Shown here: in pieces, positions 34,660 through 43,326 of the stretch | How the letters are laid out: the number at the start of each line of letters is the position of its first letter | How positions within the stretch are numbered: the stretch's first letter is position 1 | Source: Paenibacillus harenae | GTDB lineage: Bacteria; Bacillota; Bacilli; Paenibacillales; Paenibacillaceae | Length of the DNA: 64,000 nt | Assembly: GCF_030812415.1 (NCBI RefSeq) | Contig: NZ_JAUSST010000003.1 | Coordinates: 248,001-312,000, forward strand | Direction: 5' to 3' | Position numbers and translations under genes: made by a program | Notes under the pieces: model-generated | Databases searched by the model: none | The model's input: the letters and a program-made list of their open reading frames with translations, nothing else | Told to the model about the DNA's origin: nothing

Positions 34660-35156
34660 GATTGTCACAAGAGTCCAGAAGATTTGCCACTCAAAACCTG
34701 TACTTGAATAAGCTCCCTCGGGAGACGATAGTCCTAGAATATAAAGAGGTATCTTGGCTAGATAAGTCTATGGAGGATGTTATGGATTCGGCGTTCGGCT
34801 TGATAACCATAATCGTTCCGTCGCGAGGTACGGAGAAGGGCATATTTGGACCGAGAAGTGCAATCTCAGAAATACTTTCCAAATGTGACAAGACTAACTT
34901 TCGACACTAAACCTTATACCGAAGTAAGGAGTACAGGGATACCGGAAGCAAACGGAATGATAGATCCAGTCGTCCCGATGCGCCAGTCGTACCCGGTAGC
35001 ACCGGTAGGTCCGATAGGACCAATCAAGCCGGTGGCGCCGTTAACCCCTGCAGGTTCAACGGGTCCCCCTATTGGGCCAGTGAAGCCACGCGGGCCTCTG
35101 AGTCCTCTGCATCCAGTGCGTCCATTTGGATGAAGATGATATGTTCCTAAATCCAA
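34660..35156 (-). pseudogene. collagen-like exosporium (BclA-type) protein, decayed
   Basis: On the minus strand a frame from 35156 carries Gly-X-Y repeats (GLRGPRGFTGPIGGPVEPAG, then GLIGPIGPTGATG) and the start of a BclA-like C-terminal domain (GSIIPFASGIPVLLTSV), then stops. A second minus frame at 34691-34891 continues similar sequence (MPFSVPRDGTIMVI, as in BclA C-terminal domains). The collagen region is short and the domain is frameshifted, so it is a remnant of a spore-surface glycoprotein gene. Confidence 0.65.
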
Positions 35157-35341
35157 CGGTTGCTAAAACAATAGTTTATGAAAATGAAGGAAAGCCGGGA
35201 TTGCTTACGCTCTTGAAAGGAGATGACAACAAAGAGTTTATTGCACTCATAATAGATAAAAGGTTTGCTTTCGGTTACATTTCTACATCTGAGGATAATT
35301 CAATTTTTGAGGATTTGCGCTCAAGGTTTGATAATATTTAA
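35126..35341 (+). CDS. small hypothetical protein, possibly a gene remnant
   Basis: 71 residues at most, with an internal ATG at 35141 as alternative start. No clear ribosome-binding site, and its 5' end overlaps the collagen-like remnant on the other strand. The sequence (KTIVYENEGKPGLLTLLK, ALIIDKRFAFGYIS) is hydrophilic and I do not recognise it. It may be the 3' part of a larger gene cut by rearrangement. Confidence 0.35.
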   Translation: MDEDDMFLNPTVAKTIVYENEGKPGLLTLLKGDDNKEFIALIIDKRFAFGYISTSEDNSIFEDLRSRFDNI

Positions 35342-35437
35342 TGAAAAAGAAAAAATAATCACACAATCAAATTAATAAGCGTTAACTTAAAAATCATCTA
35401 TTCTAAACTAATGAAAAGCCCGCAGACTATATTGAAG

Positions 35438-35700
35438 TGCACCCCTTATAGTAGACATTGGAAAAACCCATATGGGAAACCGATGATACTTTAGGGGTGT
35501 ATTATTATGAGGAAAAGAGAGCAATCGAATAAATTGTATACAAATGAAGTAAGGAAAGAAGCGATACGTTTACACGAGGAGGATAAATGGACGTACAAGC
35601 AAATTACAGAAAAGTATGGAATACAAGATAAAGATAGAGTTCGTAAATGGGTGTATAAATTCAGGAAACAAGGCGAGTATTTTTTAATATGTTATAGCAG
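35438..35700 (+). mobile_element. IS3-family (IS150-like) 5' remnant
   Basis: TGCACCCCTTATAGTAGACA at 35438 is a typical IS3/IS150-group left inverted repeat. The frame at 35507 encodes the N-terminal HTH of OrfA (LYTNEVRKEAIRLHEEDKW, TYKQITEKYGIQD, RVRKWVYKFRKQGE) and departs from the family after about 55 residues, ending at 35725. OrfB and the right end are missing. Confidence 0.75.
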
Positions 35701-35727
35701 ATATTGCATGAAGAAAGGGTTTTGAAT

Positions 35728-36150
35728 ATGATTATCGAGGAAATAAACGATGAGTTTTGGGGACAGATAATAAAAGACAGTTGTGATTTTTACTTATGTA
35801 ATAAAAGTATTGCAGGCTTAGATATTGAGATTGTTTTTATACCAGATGAAGGAGATATCATGGAATTAATTGAGAATTCTAAGGATATGATTCAATACTA
35901 TCTTGGAAATGAAAAAAAATATAAATTATTTGCCGCAGAAAATCTGGGACATTTTGTTACTGAATCATGGAATCAGGGTGAATTATTAACGCATCAACAA
36001 TTTGTTGATAAAATGCAAATTGAGTCAATTACAATTGGGTTTGATAGCTTTGATCTAGCTTATGATGACGGTGGTATTTTTAATGGTCATCTTATCATGG
36101 TTTTTGTGGATGGGGAAAGAAACCCGACAGGTGCAGATATCGCAGGGTAA
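35728..36150 (+). CDS. DUF2262-like protein
   Basis: 140 residues from the ATG at 35728. The last third (SFDLAYDDGGIFNGHLIMVFVDGERNPTGADIAG, quoted here in pieces: DLAYDDGGIFNGH, GADIAG) resembles DUF2262 domains of unknown function found in Bacilli, often near toxin-immunity genes. Soluble and acidic. Its neighbour upstream is an IS remnant whose frame runs into its start region. Confidence 0.55.
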   Translation: MIIEEINDEFWGQIIKDSCDFYLCNKSIAGLDIEIVFIPDEGDIMELIENSKDMIQYYLGNEKKYKLFAAENLGHFVTESWNQGELLTHQQFVDKMQIESITIGFDSFDLAYDDGGIFNGHLIMVFVDGERNPTGADIAG

Positions 36151-36762
36151 AGTAAAGTAAACATAATTATATAATCGAAGTAATGCAGAACTATTTAAGT
36201 ACTAATGAAAACTAGACTTTCATTGGAAATGAGGCTCAATATATGAAGACAAATAAAGTAGATTTCTAGAGGTGCTGTGTCCAGCATAAGGGTGTTCAAC
36301 CGGTAGAGAAATAAGAATCTATAGCACCAACTATTTTCTCCTCGATTTATTCGGGGAACGCTATCGAACATTCAAAATAGCCCTAGTCCCAAGTCAGAGA
36401 TGTGAAGGGATTGATTTGATAGCATCAATTAGCAGGTAAAAGAAAAATGATTCAACTAACGGATACGATAGTTTATTGAAATCACAGAAGCGACCGACCA
36501 CAAAGATCGACTGCTTCATTAAGCTAACTGGCAGCAGAGCGTGGTGGCAATCTGGATAAGACAAAAAGCCGGAACCACAGCTAATTCCCGAATCGCTACT
36601 GCCTGACCGCAAGATAATTGAGGAATATGTTTTAACCGAGGCGGAAAAGTGTCTATATAAGTCGATGCTTTAATCAGTTGAAAAGGTACTATATAAAATT
36701 AGAACTATGACAACCCTAAATTTATCTTTATGATGAAATTATAATTCATAAGGAGTATGAAT
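36151..36762. other. 600-bp stretch without an intact gene
   Basis: Apart from intergenic repeat copy A (36451-36540) I see no gene. Short frames on both strands have no ribosome-binding sites or recognisable similarity. The last 15 bases carry the AAGGAG site of the next gene. Confidence 0.5.
36451..36540 (+). repeat. attC-like intergenic repeat, copy A
   Basis: Left core TTCAACTAACGG...ACGATAGTTTA, imperfect hairpin (GCGACCGACC / GATCGACTGC), right core ATTAAGCTAACTGGCAG. Confidence 0.75.
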
Positions 36763-37464
36763 ATGGGTATTCTTAAAGCAGTTTGGAAGATAATCTACTT
36801 GATATCTGCGGTAGCAGTTGGCGTCGGATGCTTACACGCATTCGTATTCTTTATCTTTAATCTAGGCGACGGATTTTTAAGCAATGATAATAAGCCAGCC
36901 GCTTTCGGGGTAGCCGCCTTGGCGATTGTAGGAACAACAGTCTTTTTACTTCTCGGTAGACTCATTTATAATTCAAATATCCATATAGGCCCGACATTAG
37001 GAATCATCATCGTTGCTGCTATCTTGACTATGCCGGCTATTGAAGTCGGGTATAATGTTATAGGTATCTATCAAACATTCCGTGCGAAGCCTTATGTGGA
37101 AAGGTATTTTAAGGAGCTAAAACCAGCCTTTGTTGAAAAAATCACTCCATTGGAATTTGACGATAAAGAAAGCAAGTCTGATACTCTACGTGTCTGGCGT
37201 GATAATGTACATAGTATCTGGATTAAGTTAAGAAAGAAAGATGGGACACTGTCATCTGAAGATTTAAAAAATGTTATTGGTGCCCTACCTCCTGCCAAGT
37301 ATGATGTGAGAGTATTTATCTATTATGAGAGTTTTAAAGAATATCCAAGTGAGTATACAATCGATTTTGCGAGACGGAATAATCCAGTTGGTCCTCCGTA
37401 TTGTGAGTCCAATGATTATGAAAATGATCCGTGTAATTTCATAAAGGAATTTTTGGAAAAGTAA
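36763..37464 (+). CDS. hypothetical membrane protein
   Basis: 233 residues from the ATG at 36763 (AAGGAG seven to eight bases upstream; the ATG at 36757 is too close). Three hydrophobic segments (about 7-33, 46-68, 76-100) precede a soluble C-terminal domain of about 120 residues with many charged residues. No family recognised. It is AT-rich and flanked by repeat copies A and B, like most genes of this region. Confidence 0.6.
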   Translation: MGILKAVWKIIYLISAVAVGVGCLHAFVFFIFNLGDGFLSNDNKPAAFGVAALAIVGTTVFLLLGRLIYNSNIHIGPTLGIIIVAAILTMPAIEVGYNVIGIYQTFRAKPYVERYFKELKPAFVEKITPLEFDDKESKSDTLRVWRDNVHSIWIKLRKKDGTLSSEDLKNVIGALPPAKYDVRVFIYYESFKEYPSEYTIDFARRNNPVGPPYCESNDYENDPCNFIKEFLEK

Positions 37465-37493
37465 GGTGAACAGTTTATATGGAACGGCTGTTT

Positions 37494-37590
37494 TTAACTA
37501 ACGGAGAACTATAGTTCAATAAAAACACGGAAGCAGCCGACCACAATGGTCGGCTGCTTCATTACGCTAACGGGCAGGATGCGCTAACAA
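37494..37590 (+). repeat. attC-like intergenic repeat, copy B
   Basis: Left core TTAACTAACGGAGAAC-TATAGTTCAAT, perfect 13-bp stem GAAGCAGCCGACC / GGTCGGCTGCTTC, right core ATTACGCTAACGGGCAGGAT. Begins 30 bases after the stop of the gene at 36763. Confidence 0.85.
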
Positions 37591-37740
37591 ACAATACAAA
37601 TCCCACATAGATTTGCAATTCATTATACCTTGACTTTCCCGTAGGGCCACTTACTTTTAATACGTGATTTAAATGGTTGCGTCCAAAAAATAAGCCAGCA
37701 ATAAGGGAGAAAAATAATCGATACATAGGAGGTAATCGTA

Positions 37741-38181
37741 ATCGATACTTGTAATAAATGTGGTGCCGAACTTTCTCAGGAGAAAACATGCGAATCGATA
37801 TTCAATGAGTTTATGGCCCTTGAATTCACATATCCAAGCTACGGAAGGGTGCACTTTCTAACTGTTGCCTCGTACATGGTGCAACATGAAGGCTACAGCG
37901 ATGAAATGTATGTTTGGGCGCAATCCGCATTACGGAGGCATCTAGAGGAAGGTTATCCTACGGAATTAATACGCCTAGATATGGCCAGGGGACCAGGGAA
38001 CATCAAGGGTATTCAAAGACCAATGAATGCACTACCACTACCTAAGGTAGCATGGACCATGACGATCGCCGACGTGGCCTCACAAATGCATGACTCCGAT
38101 AGTTACTGTAAGCTCGCAGAGCAATGGGGGCGAACTACACTGAAAGAAATGGGCCCACTGGTTACGAAAAGTAATGATTAA
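37741..38181 (+). CDS. DUF5946-like protein with apparent non-canonical start
   Basis: The conserved frame clearly extends left of the first ATG (37813) to include a zinc-ribbon-like CNKCGAELSQEKTC, so the true gene is longer. AGGAGG at 37727-37732 is eight bases before ATC at 37741, which is the position where an ATG is expected; no ATG, GTG or TTG is in frame there. Either ATC is used or the start codon was lost. The rest (HFLTVASYMVQHEGYSDEMY) resembles DUF5946 proteins, which are common beside resistance-like genes; function unknown. Confidence 0.5.
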   Translation: MDTCNKCGAELSQEKTCESIFNEFMALEFTYPSYGRVHFLTVASYMVQHEGYSDEMYVWAQSALRRHLEEGYPTELIRLDMARGPGNIKGIQRPMNALPLPKVAWTMTIADVASQMHDSDSYCKLAEQWGRTTLKEMGPLVTKSND

Positions 38182-38270
38182 ATTAAAGGGAAACGATTGT
38201 TTCAAAACCCGAACCGAGAGGCTGCCGCGAAAACGACCAATAGCCTCGTTAAGCTAACGGGCAGGATAAA
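38177..38270 (+). repeat. attC-like intergenic repeat, copy C
   Basis: Degenerate left core (ATTAAAGGGAAACGATTGTTTCAA), stem GAGGCT...AGCCTC, canonical right core GTTAAGCTAACGGGCAG. The left core overlaps the stop of the preceding gene. Confidence 0.7.
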
Positions 38271-38365
38271 CACCCTTTAAAAGTTGAATTTTGTTATACA
38301 GAAAGTTTCCATAGAATTTGAATGGCATTTTCAGGTAAAATGTGCTCAAAGGAGTGATGTATTAA

Positions 38366-38640
38366 TGTTAAACAAGGTGGTTATCATTTAAGTCCACAGA
38401 AGGACTTTTATGGAGGATTATTTTGAAACAGTCCTCGCGGGATACAGATCCGAAACTAGGCTCGATCATTCGATGTTGAATATATTGCCCTTGCTTATTC
38501 AAGCAAACCTCATGGAGGGTATTATAGATGCATTCAATGTAATGCGAAACAACGGCGAAGAGCCGGAATGTGATGAGGAGCTGTCGTATCGCATAAAATG
38601 TCTAGAAGACGTTCATCCCGTATATGGGATTTTTCCATGA
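38366..38640 (+). pseudogene. aminoglycoside phosphotransferase-like gene, remnant
   Basis: A ribosome-binding site and start (AAAGGAGTGATG, ATG at about 38366) lead to only eight codons. The frame from 38410 then encodes 76 residues resembling the C-terminal end of APH-fold phosphotransferases (FETVLAGYRSE, LPLLIQANLMEGIIDAF, DEELSYRIKCLED). The catalytic HGD and DFD parts are missing, so most of the gene is deleted. Confidence 0.55.
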
Positions 38641-38733
38641 GATTTATTCGTGTGAAGAACCCTTTGAATAAGAGGGTTTCTGTTATTTTGCGTAGAACAA
38701 TAATGAAAATCTAAATCTAAGGGGCAAAATCAT

Positions 38734-39255
38734 TTGATAAAAAAAGATAGTGTAGTAATAAGGACTGGCAGTTTGGATGATGCAGAAACAATTTTAAATA
38801 TTCAACAGGCTGTTGTTATTGAAAACCAATATTTGATTTTAGCTTCAGAAGAGTTCGATAGGACAACGGAACAACATAAAAATTGGATACAGAACATTTT
38901 AGAGAATGAAAGAGATACAATAATTGTAGCTGAAATTAACGGTGCAGTTGTTGGATGGATTGTTTTTCAGTCCAAAAATCTAAAAAGACTTTCTCACACT
39001 GGTTATTTTACAACTATGATACATAAAGATTATCGAGGTATGGGTATCGGTAAAATGCTTATAAACGATCTTTTAAACTGGGCAGAAAAGAATCCTTTGA
39101 TTGAGAAGATAAGTTTAGGTGTTCTTTCAACAAATCTAAGGGCAATAGCTTTATACAAGAGTGTGGGATTTGTTGAAGAAGGACGTAAAATTAAAGAAGT
39201 TAAGTTTGGTGAAAATGAATATGTAGATGACATACTTATGTATAAATTGGTTTAA
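38734..39255 (+). CDS. GNAT-family N-acetyltransferase
   Basis: 173 residues from a TTG with AAGGGG ten bases upstream. GNAT fold: beta strands around TIIVAEINGAVVGWIVFQ, acetyl-CoA loop MIHKDYRGMGIGKMLINDLL near 98-117 and a C-terminal NLRAIALYKSVGFVEEGRK. Close in form to RimI/L-like or mobile-cassette acetyltransferases; substrate unknown. The stop lies three bases before repeat copy D. Confidence 0.88.
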   Translation: MIKKDSVVIRTGSLDDAETILNIQQAVVIENQYLILASEEFDRTTEQHKNWIQNILENERDTIIVAEINGAVVGWIVFQSKNLKRLSHTGYFTTMIHKDYRGMGIGKMLINDLLNWAEKNPLIEKISLGVLSTNLRAIALYKSVGFVEEGRKIKEVKFGENEYVDDILMYKLV

Positions 39256-39258
39256 TCG

Positions 39259-39340
39259 TATTAAGCTAACGGGCACGATAGTTCAACCATTATTACACAG
39301 CGGCAGCCGGCCAAACGATCGGCTGCTTTTTTAAGTTTTG
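39259..39340 (+). repeat. attC-like intergenic repeat, copy D
   Basis: Left core ATTAAGCTAACGGGCACGAT then AGTTCAAC, stem GCGGCAGCCGGCC / GATCGGCTGC, then TTTTTTAAG in place of a full right core. The T run makes it a plausible terminator. Confidence 0.8.
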
Positions 39341-39434
39341 ACACCCTGGCACACATGTGACCCACCCCGCACGCCAACGATCATTTTGGCAAAATGTGAA
39401 TATAGTGTGTTAACCAGTTGAAGGGGGTTTTGCC

Positions 39435-39884
39435 ATGGGTGCGAGGGTTAAGTATAGGTCGTCTGACGTTGATTTGTTGGCACGGCTTATGAGGGGCGAG
39501 GCACAGGCGGAAGGCGAAAAGGGTATGTTAACGGTTGGCGCTGTCGTGATTAATCGGGCCGTAGTCAGGTGTTCGGATTTCAAGAACGTCAACAATATTA
39601 ATGATGTTATTTATCATTATATGAATGACGATGCCATGTTCGATGCCATATTAGAACCCGATTTTTATCTGAAGTCACGGGAACGAGAGCGGCGGTTAGC
39701 TGAACAGACCATAAAAGGCTGGCGAGAATGGCCTGCAAAATACTCGCTGTGGTATTTCAACCCGTGGGGGCCAACATCTCAAGCTTGCCCCGCAATGTGG
39801 TACGGTCAACCGCTCGCGGGTGCTTGGAAAAATCATTGTTTTTACCAACCTACAAGCACGGAATGCGCGGAAATTTACCGATAA
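39435..39884 (+). CDS. cell wall hydrolase, SleB/CwlJ type
   Basis: 149 residues, no signal peptide. Hydrolase_2 domain: DVDLLARLMRGEAQAEGEKGMLTVG with the catalytic-type glutamate in RGEA, VVINRAV, SLWYFNPWG and a C-terminal NHCFYQPT typical of CwlJ/SleB. CwlJ-type enzymes lack a signal peptide and degrade spore cortex during germination. AAGGGGG precedes the ATG. The gene looks intact. Confidence 0.85.
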   Translation: MGARVKYRSSDVDLLARLMRGEAQAEGEKGMLTVGAVVINRAVVRCSDFKNVNNINDVIYHYMNDDAMFDAILEPDFYLKSRERERRLAEQTIKGWREWPAKYSLWYFNPWGPTSQACPAMWYGQPLAGAWKNHCFYQPTSTECAEIYR

Positions 39885-40344
39885 AAAGCTTTATAAGGGC
39901 TAATGCCATAAGGCATTCAATGCCAAATAAATAACACTTTGGTATGCCATCGACTACGAAAAGTTGCCTTAAAAGAAGCACAGCCTCTTCTTGATAATAG
40001 TCCTCACCTGACTGTGAAAAAATAGGTGATCAATTAAAAGTAGTTGCAAATCCAAACTTTAAATAATCAAGGGTGAGCTTTTATCAAATTTCAAGTAGTA
40101 TCGGAAGAAGATTAAGCTAACGGGAGACGATAGTTCAACATCAACATACGGCAGCTGGCCATGACCGGCTGCCGTTTTTCATTGAACTAACTGGCAAGAT
40201 TGCGTAAATGAATATTCTTATAGTGATCGTGAGGTTCCTTTATATATGAAGGAGTAGGCTAGGCTTCCCGGCTTGATTCATTCGAGCAGCACTCCCGAGT
40301 ATCAGTCCAACAACAGCTCCAACAATCATAATGACCTGAAAAGA
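39885..40344. other. intergenic stretch with repeat E and a fragment of a small membrane gene
   Basis: Apart from repeat copy E, the minus strand at about 40330-40244 encodes a 29-residue frame starting MIVGAVVGLILGSAARMNQ, like the N-terminus of a small glycine-rich membrane protein, without continuation. Otherwise nothing recognisable. Confidence 0.4.
40111..40206 (+). repeat. attC-like intergenic repeat, copy E
   Basis: Left core ATTAAGCTAACGGGAGACGA then TAGTTCAAC, stem ACGGCAGCTGGCC / ACCGGCTGCCGT, TTTTTC, right core ATTGAACTAACTGGCA. Nearly identical to copy F, 3.4 kb away. Confidence 0.85.
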
Positions 40345-40368
40345 AAAGAACCCTTTGCAGGGTTCTTT
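40345..40368. terminator. terminator of the NmrA operon
   Basis: AAAGAACCC pairs with GGGTTCTTT around a six-base loop; A/T flanks serve both strands. Confidence 0.8.
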
Positions 40369-40429
40369 GTAGGGACGCGTAATGAATTTATGGTTACTGC
40401 ATATTTCGCCTCAACGCTGCCGTGCCGAA

Positions 40430-41185
40430 TTACGCTTGGGACGCGGAGAGGTTGAGCCAATCCTCGAAACGGGTCGAAGTGATGCGCGGGTTATCGCCCG
40501 GAACGAGGGATTGATCGTTCAACTCTGCGCCGAAGTATCGGGCGTTGTCGTCAGTGACGACCAGTCTTGGGTCTTGCTGCACGCGCAGGAATTGACGGAC
40601 GAGTTCATCAAGAGGCAGACGGTCCGGGCCGGCCAGCTCGACAGTGCCGTTCACAGGCGCTTCAAGCGTGAAGTCGGCCAGCGCGGCAGCAACGTCATCC
40701 GAAACGATGGGTTGAACATTGGCAGAAGATAAACGAACGGTTTCTCCTTCAGTTGCTACATAAGCAATACTATTAATGAACTCGAAGAATTGCGTTGCAC
40801 GCACGATTGTATAAGGGATCTTTGAAGCCTTGATCAGCTCTTCTTGTGCCATTTTTGCGCGGAAATATCCGCTTTGAAGAAGGCGGTCCGTACCCACGAC
40901 CGATAGTGCTACGTGATGCTTCACTCCAGCGGCCGCTTCGGCGGCAAGGAGATTTTGCGTCGACGATTCGAAGAACTCTAATACGGCCTTGTCCTCGAAT
41001 GAAGGAGAGTTGGCCACGTCTACGACAACCTGAGCGCCGCTAAGCGCCTCGGCCAGCCCCTCGCCAGTAACGGCGTTTATGCCCTTGGAAGGCGATGCCG
41101 CGACTGCCTCATGGCCAAGCTGACGAAGGTTGCTCACAAGTTTAGTTCCAATAAGTCCGGTACCGCCAATAACTACGATTTTCAT
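40430..41185 (-). CDS. NmrA/SDR-like NAD(P)-binding oxidoreductase
   Basis: 251 residues, AGGAGG upstream. N-terminal Rossmann motif KIVVIGGTGLIGTKLV, followed by an NmrA-type atypical SDR core (VVVDVANSP, HHVALSVVGTDRL, YTIVRATQFFEF). No catalytic YxxxK pair in the usual place. Second gene of the operon beginning with the carboxymuconolactone decarboxylase-like gene and divergent from the ECF41 sigma factor, matching the known ECF41 association with decarboxylases, oxidoreductases and epimerases. Confidence 0.9.
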   Translation of the reverse strand: MKIVVIGGTGLIGTKLVSNLRQLGHEAVAASPSKGINAVTGEGLAEALSGAQVVVDVANSPSFEDKAVLEFFESSTQNLLAAEAAAGVKHHVALSVVGTDRLLQSGYFRAKMAQEELIKASKIPYTIVRATQFFEFINSIAYVATEGETVRLSSANVQPIVSDDVAAALADFTLEAPVNGTVELAGPDRLPLDELVRQFLRVQQDPRLVVTDDNARYFGAELNDQSLVPGDNPRITSTRFEDWLNLSASQA

Positions 41186-41259
41186 GTTGATCCTCCTAAG
41201 GTATGTTTTTCATGGTCTCTGATGAATATCCCTGTGACGTACTTAGCACCGGCGGCGGA

Positions 41260-41739
41260 TTAGCTTAAACCTGCTTTCGTCAAACCATACGCTGCGTCAG
41301 CCGAACCCGGAACGGTCTTAAAGGAGACGTTCAACCGGTTCCAAGCATTGATCGCCATAACCGAGAAGGTCAGGTCCGAAATTTCTTTCTCAGACAACTG
41401 CCCGCGTACACGGTCATAGACTTCGTCAGACACGCCATGCTCAGGCAGCTTCGTTAGAACTTCAGTCCATGCAAGCGCGGCCCGTTCACGCGGAGAAAAT
41501 AGGGTTGATTCTCTCCATATCGACAGATGATAGAGGCGAAGCTCGCTCTCGCCGTGGATCTTGGCTTGTTTGACATGCATGTCCAAACAGAATCCGCATC
41601 CATTCATTTGCGAAGCTCTGATGTGAACAAGATCAAGGATCTTTTCTTCAATCGCGCTGTCTTTCTCGGCGTTGCTGAATTCCAATAATTTTTTGAAAAG
41701 CTCCGGTGATTCCTTCATAAAGTTTATACGTTGTGTCAT
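41260..41739 (-). CDS. carboxymuconolactone decarboxylase-family (AhpD-like) protein
   Basis: 159 residues from the ATG at 41739 (GAAGAGGTG upstream); an open frame extends to 41847 but crosses a promoter. The AhpD-type redox motif is visible as HIRASQMNGCGFCLDMHVKQA (CxxC with downstream His). Such proteins are peroxidase-like alkylhydroperoxidases. First gene of the ECF41-controlled operon. Confidence 0.92.
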   Translation of the reverse strand: MTQRINFMKESPELFKKLLEFSNAEKDSAIEEKILDLVHIRASQMNGCGFCLDMHVKQAKIHGESELRLYHLSIWRESTLFSPRERAALAWTEVLTKLPEHGVSDEVYDRVRGQLSEKEISDLTFSVMAINAWNRLNVSFKTVPGSADAAYGLTKAGLS

Positions 41740-41782
41740 AACTGCACCTCTTCTTTCGTATTTGTGAATCGCGCCTTCGAAC

Positions 41783-41813
41783 ATATAACGAGGTTGCGAT
41801 TGATCTTGTGACA
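41783..41813 (-). promoter_or_regulatory. ECF41-type promoter, proximal
   Basis: Reading the minus strand, TGTCACA (41813-41807), 16 bases, then CGTTATAT (41790-41783). It lies 44 bases upstream of the decarboxylase ATG. Confidence 0.7.
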
Positions 41814-41884
41814 TGGAGCGATCTTTCTCCATCTGATAACCTGGCATCTCCTTCCTCTTTCATTCGATCGCTTGCCATTCCACC

Positions 41885-41915
41885 ATATAACGACGATGCG
41901 ATTACATCTGTGACA
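41885..41915 (-). promoter_or_regulatory. ECF41-type promoter, distal copy
   Basis: TGTCACA (41915-41909), 16 bases, CGTTATAT (41892-41885). Flanking bases also resemble the proximal promoter (AATCGCA in the spacer), so the promoter region is a tandem duplication. Confidence 0.65.
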
Positions 41916-41989
41916 TCAGCCATGCTGTACATATTAAAAACGAATTTAGAAATGATATGTAGAAACACACCGCGAGTATCCGGACATTT

Positions 41990-42020
41990 TGTCACAAATA
42001 GGGGCTTTAGCTTGTTTTAT
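41990..42020 (+). promoter_or_regulatory. candidate autoregulatory ECF41-type promoter of the sigma gene
   Basis: TGTCACA at 41990-41996 on the + strand, then 16 bases to TGTTTTAT. The -10 part is weaker than in the two minus-strand promoters (CGTT replaced by TGTT). Confidence 0.5.
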
Positions 42021-42039
42021 TATAGGAAGAACTTATTTT

Positions 42040-42924
42040 ATGAGCAGGAATGGACGTGGAAGAATGCAGGCTTTATACAATCAATATAAAGGGCTGTTGT
42101 TTAAGCTCGCCTACCAACTGACCGGTTCGGTATCCGATGCAGAGGATGTCGTACAGGATGTTTTTCTGAAAATACATGACGTACCCCCTGAGAAACTGGC
42201 TGAGCCAAAAGCATATCTCTGCAAAATGGTGACGAACCGATGCCGGGATTTGCAAAAGTCGGCCCGCAGGAAACGGGAGCAATATTATGGGGAATGGCTG
42301 CCGGAACCCTTTCTTAGCCCGGAAGAGGATGTAATGGAGTCGGTCGTCCGGGACGATCTTTTATCATATGCAATGCTTGTACTGCTTGAAAGGCTGTCTC
42401 CTACGGAACGGACTGTTTTTGTCCTTCGTGAAGCATTTGGCTTTGAATTCCTTGAGATAGCGGAGCTCGTTGATAAAAGCGAGGTGAACTGCCGCAAGCT
42501 GCTCAGCCGCGCGAGAACAAAGATGGGAATTTCCGCCGGAGAGCTTGTTCATTCTGAGGAAGCCAACCATGAGTGGGTTCACGGCTTCATGGCGGCGCTC
42601 AAGCAAGGAAACATGAATCAAATTTTATCGATGCTTGATCAGGACGTTGTCCTTGTCTCCGATGGAGGAGGCAAAGTGACTGCCGCCGACGAGCCGATCG
42701 TAACGGGGGAGCTCGTTGCACGGTTTCTTCTTGGTCCGGTACGCCAAGCTTCCATGGTTGAAGGAGCCGCAGTTATTGAAATCGGCCAAATTAATGGACA
42801 ACCCTCACTTATTCTTCGTTCAAGCGAGGGCATTCATACGGTGGCGATGCTTCAGATCGAGGAAAATAAAATTCAAAACTTATATTTCATCCGAAATCCC
42901 GATAAGTTAAAGCATGTAGGTTAA
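42040..42924 (+). CDS. ECF41-family RNA polymerase sigma factor
   Basis: 294 residues from the ATG at 42040 (AGGAAG upstream); ATG 42064 is the alternative. Sigma region 2 (YKGLLFKLAYQLTGSVSDAED, VQDVFLKIHD) and region 4 (LERLSPTERTVFVLREAFGF, FLEIAELVDKSEVNCRKLLS) are followed by a SnoaL-like C-terminal domain (about residues 185-290), the mark of ECF41/SigJ factors that regulate themselves through this domain instead of an anti-sigma factor. The divergent operon and its TGTCACA promoters match the family's known target. Confidence 0.93.
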   Translation: MSRNGRGRMQALYNQYKGLLFKLAYQLTGSVSDAEDVVQDVFLKIHDVPPEKLAEPKAYLCKMVTNRCRDLQKSARRKREQYYGEWLPEPFLSPEEDVMESVVRDDLLSYAMLVLLERLSPTERTVFVLREAFGFEFLEIAELVDKSEVNCRKLLSRARTKMGISAGELVHSEEANHEWVHGFMAALKQGNMNQILSMLDQDVVLVSDGGGKVTAADEPIVTGELVARFLLGPVRQASMVEGAAVIEIGQINGQPSLILRSSEGIHTVAMLQIEENKIQNLYFIRNPDKLKHVG

Positions 42925-43017
42925 GCAGCTATTTCGGAAAAAGAAGATGCGGCAGACTTGGAGGGAGGCGATTGGGCATTGTATCTGTCCTCCTGGATCT
43001 GTTCGTCATTGCATGTT
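42925..43017. other. short intergenic stretch after the sigma gene
   Basis: No gene and no clear terminator seen; GC content falls off here. Confidence 0.4.
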
Positions 43018-43238
43018 TAATCGGTACTTAATGCTTTATGACGCTTCCTTATACTGCCAATCATCCATAAAATCAAGGGAATGGCAATATAGACGAAGGG
43101 GTAGAAGAATCCGATAAGAAACATGTTTTTGAACGTATTCGAAATCCGAATATTGTGCGTGCTGTAGATCAAGTTCGCTAGCAAGATGAAAGTTGTTACG
43201 CAAGCAATAAGCTTCCAATTTTTGAAACCGGTCCACTA
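43017..43238 (-). pseudogene. C-terminal fragment of a spore germination permease (GerAB type)
   Basis: On the minus strand, in a frame that lacks any start, about 72 codons encode two membrane helices (KLIACVTTFILLANLIYST; NMFLIGFFYPFVYIAIPLIL) and a basic end WMIGSIRKRHKALSTD, typical of the last part of GerAB/GerKB endospore permeases. A stop codon lies directly upstream. It is a remnant of a second germination receptor locus in this window. Confidence 0.5.
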
Positions 43239-43326
43239 AAGAAAATATAGTGTTGGACTAATAATGAATGATTAGACTGCCTGCGCTTTGTTGAGATAAC
43301 ATACAGTTTAAAGGAGTGAAACCTCG

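Noticed and set aside
36394..36612. 72-codon minus frame over repeat copy A
   Set aside because: It is produced by the repeat and its flanks and lacks a start signal.
37562..37735. Minus-strand frame encoding a hydrophobic start and LNHVLKVSGPTGKSRYNE
   Set aside because: Parts look protein-like, but there is no ribosome-binding site and the end lies in repeat copy B; kept only as a possibility that B sits between converging genes.
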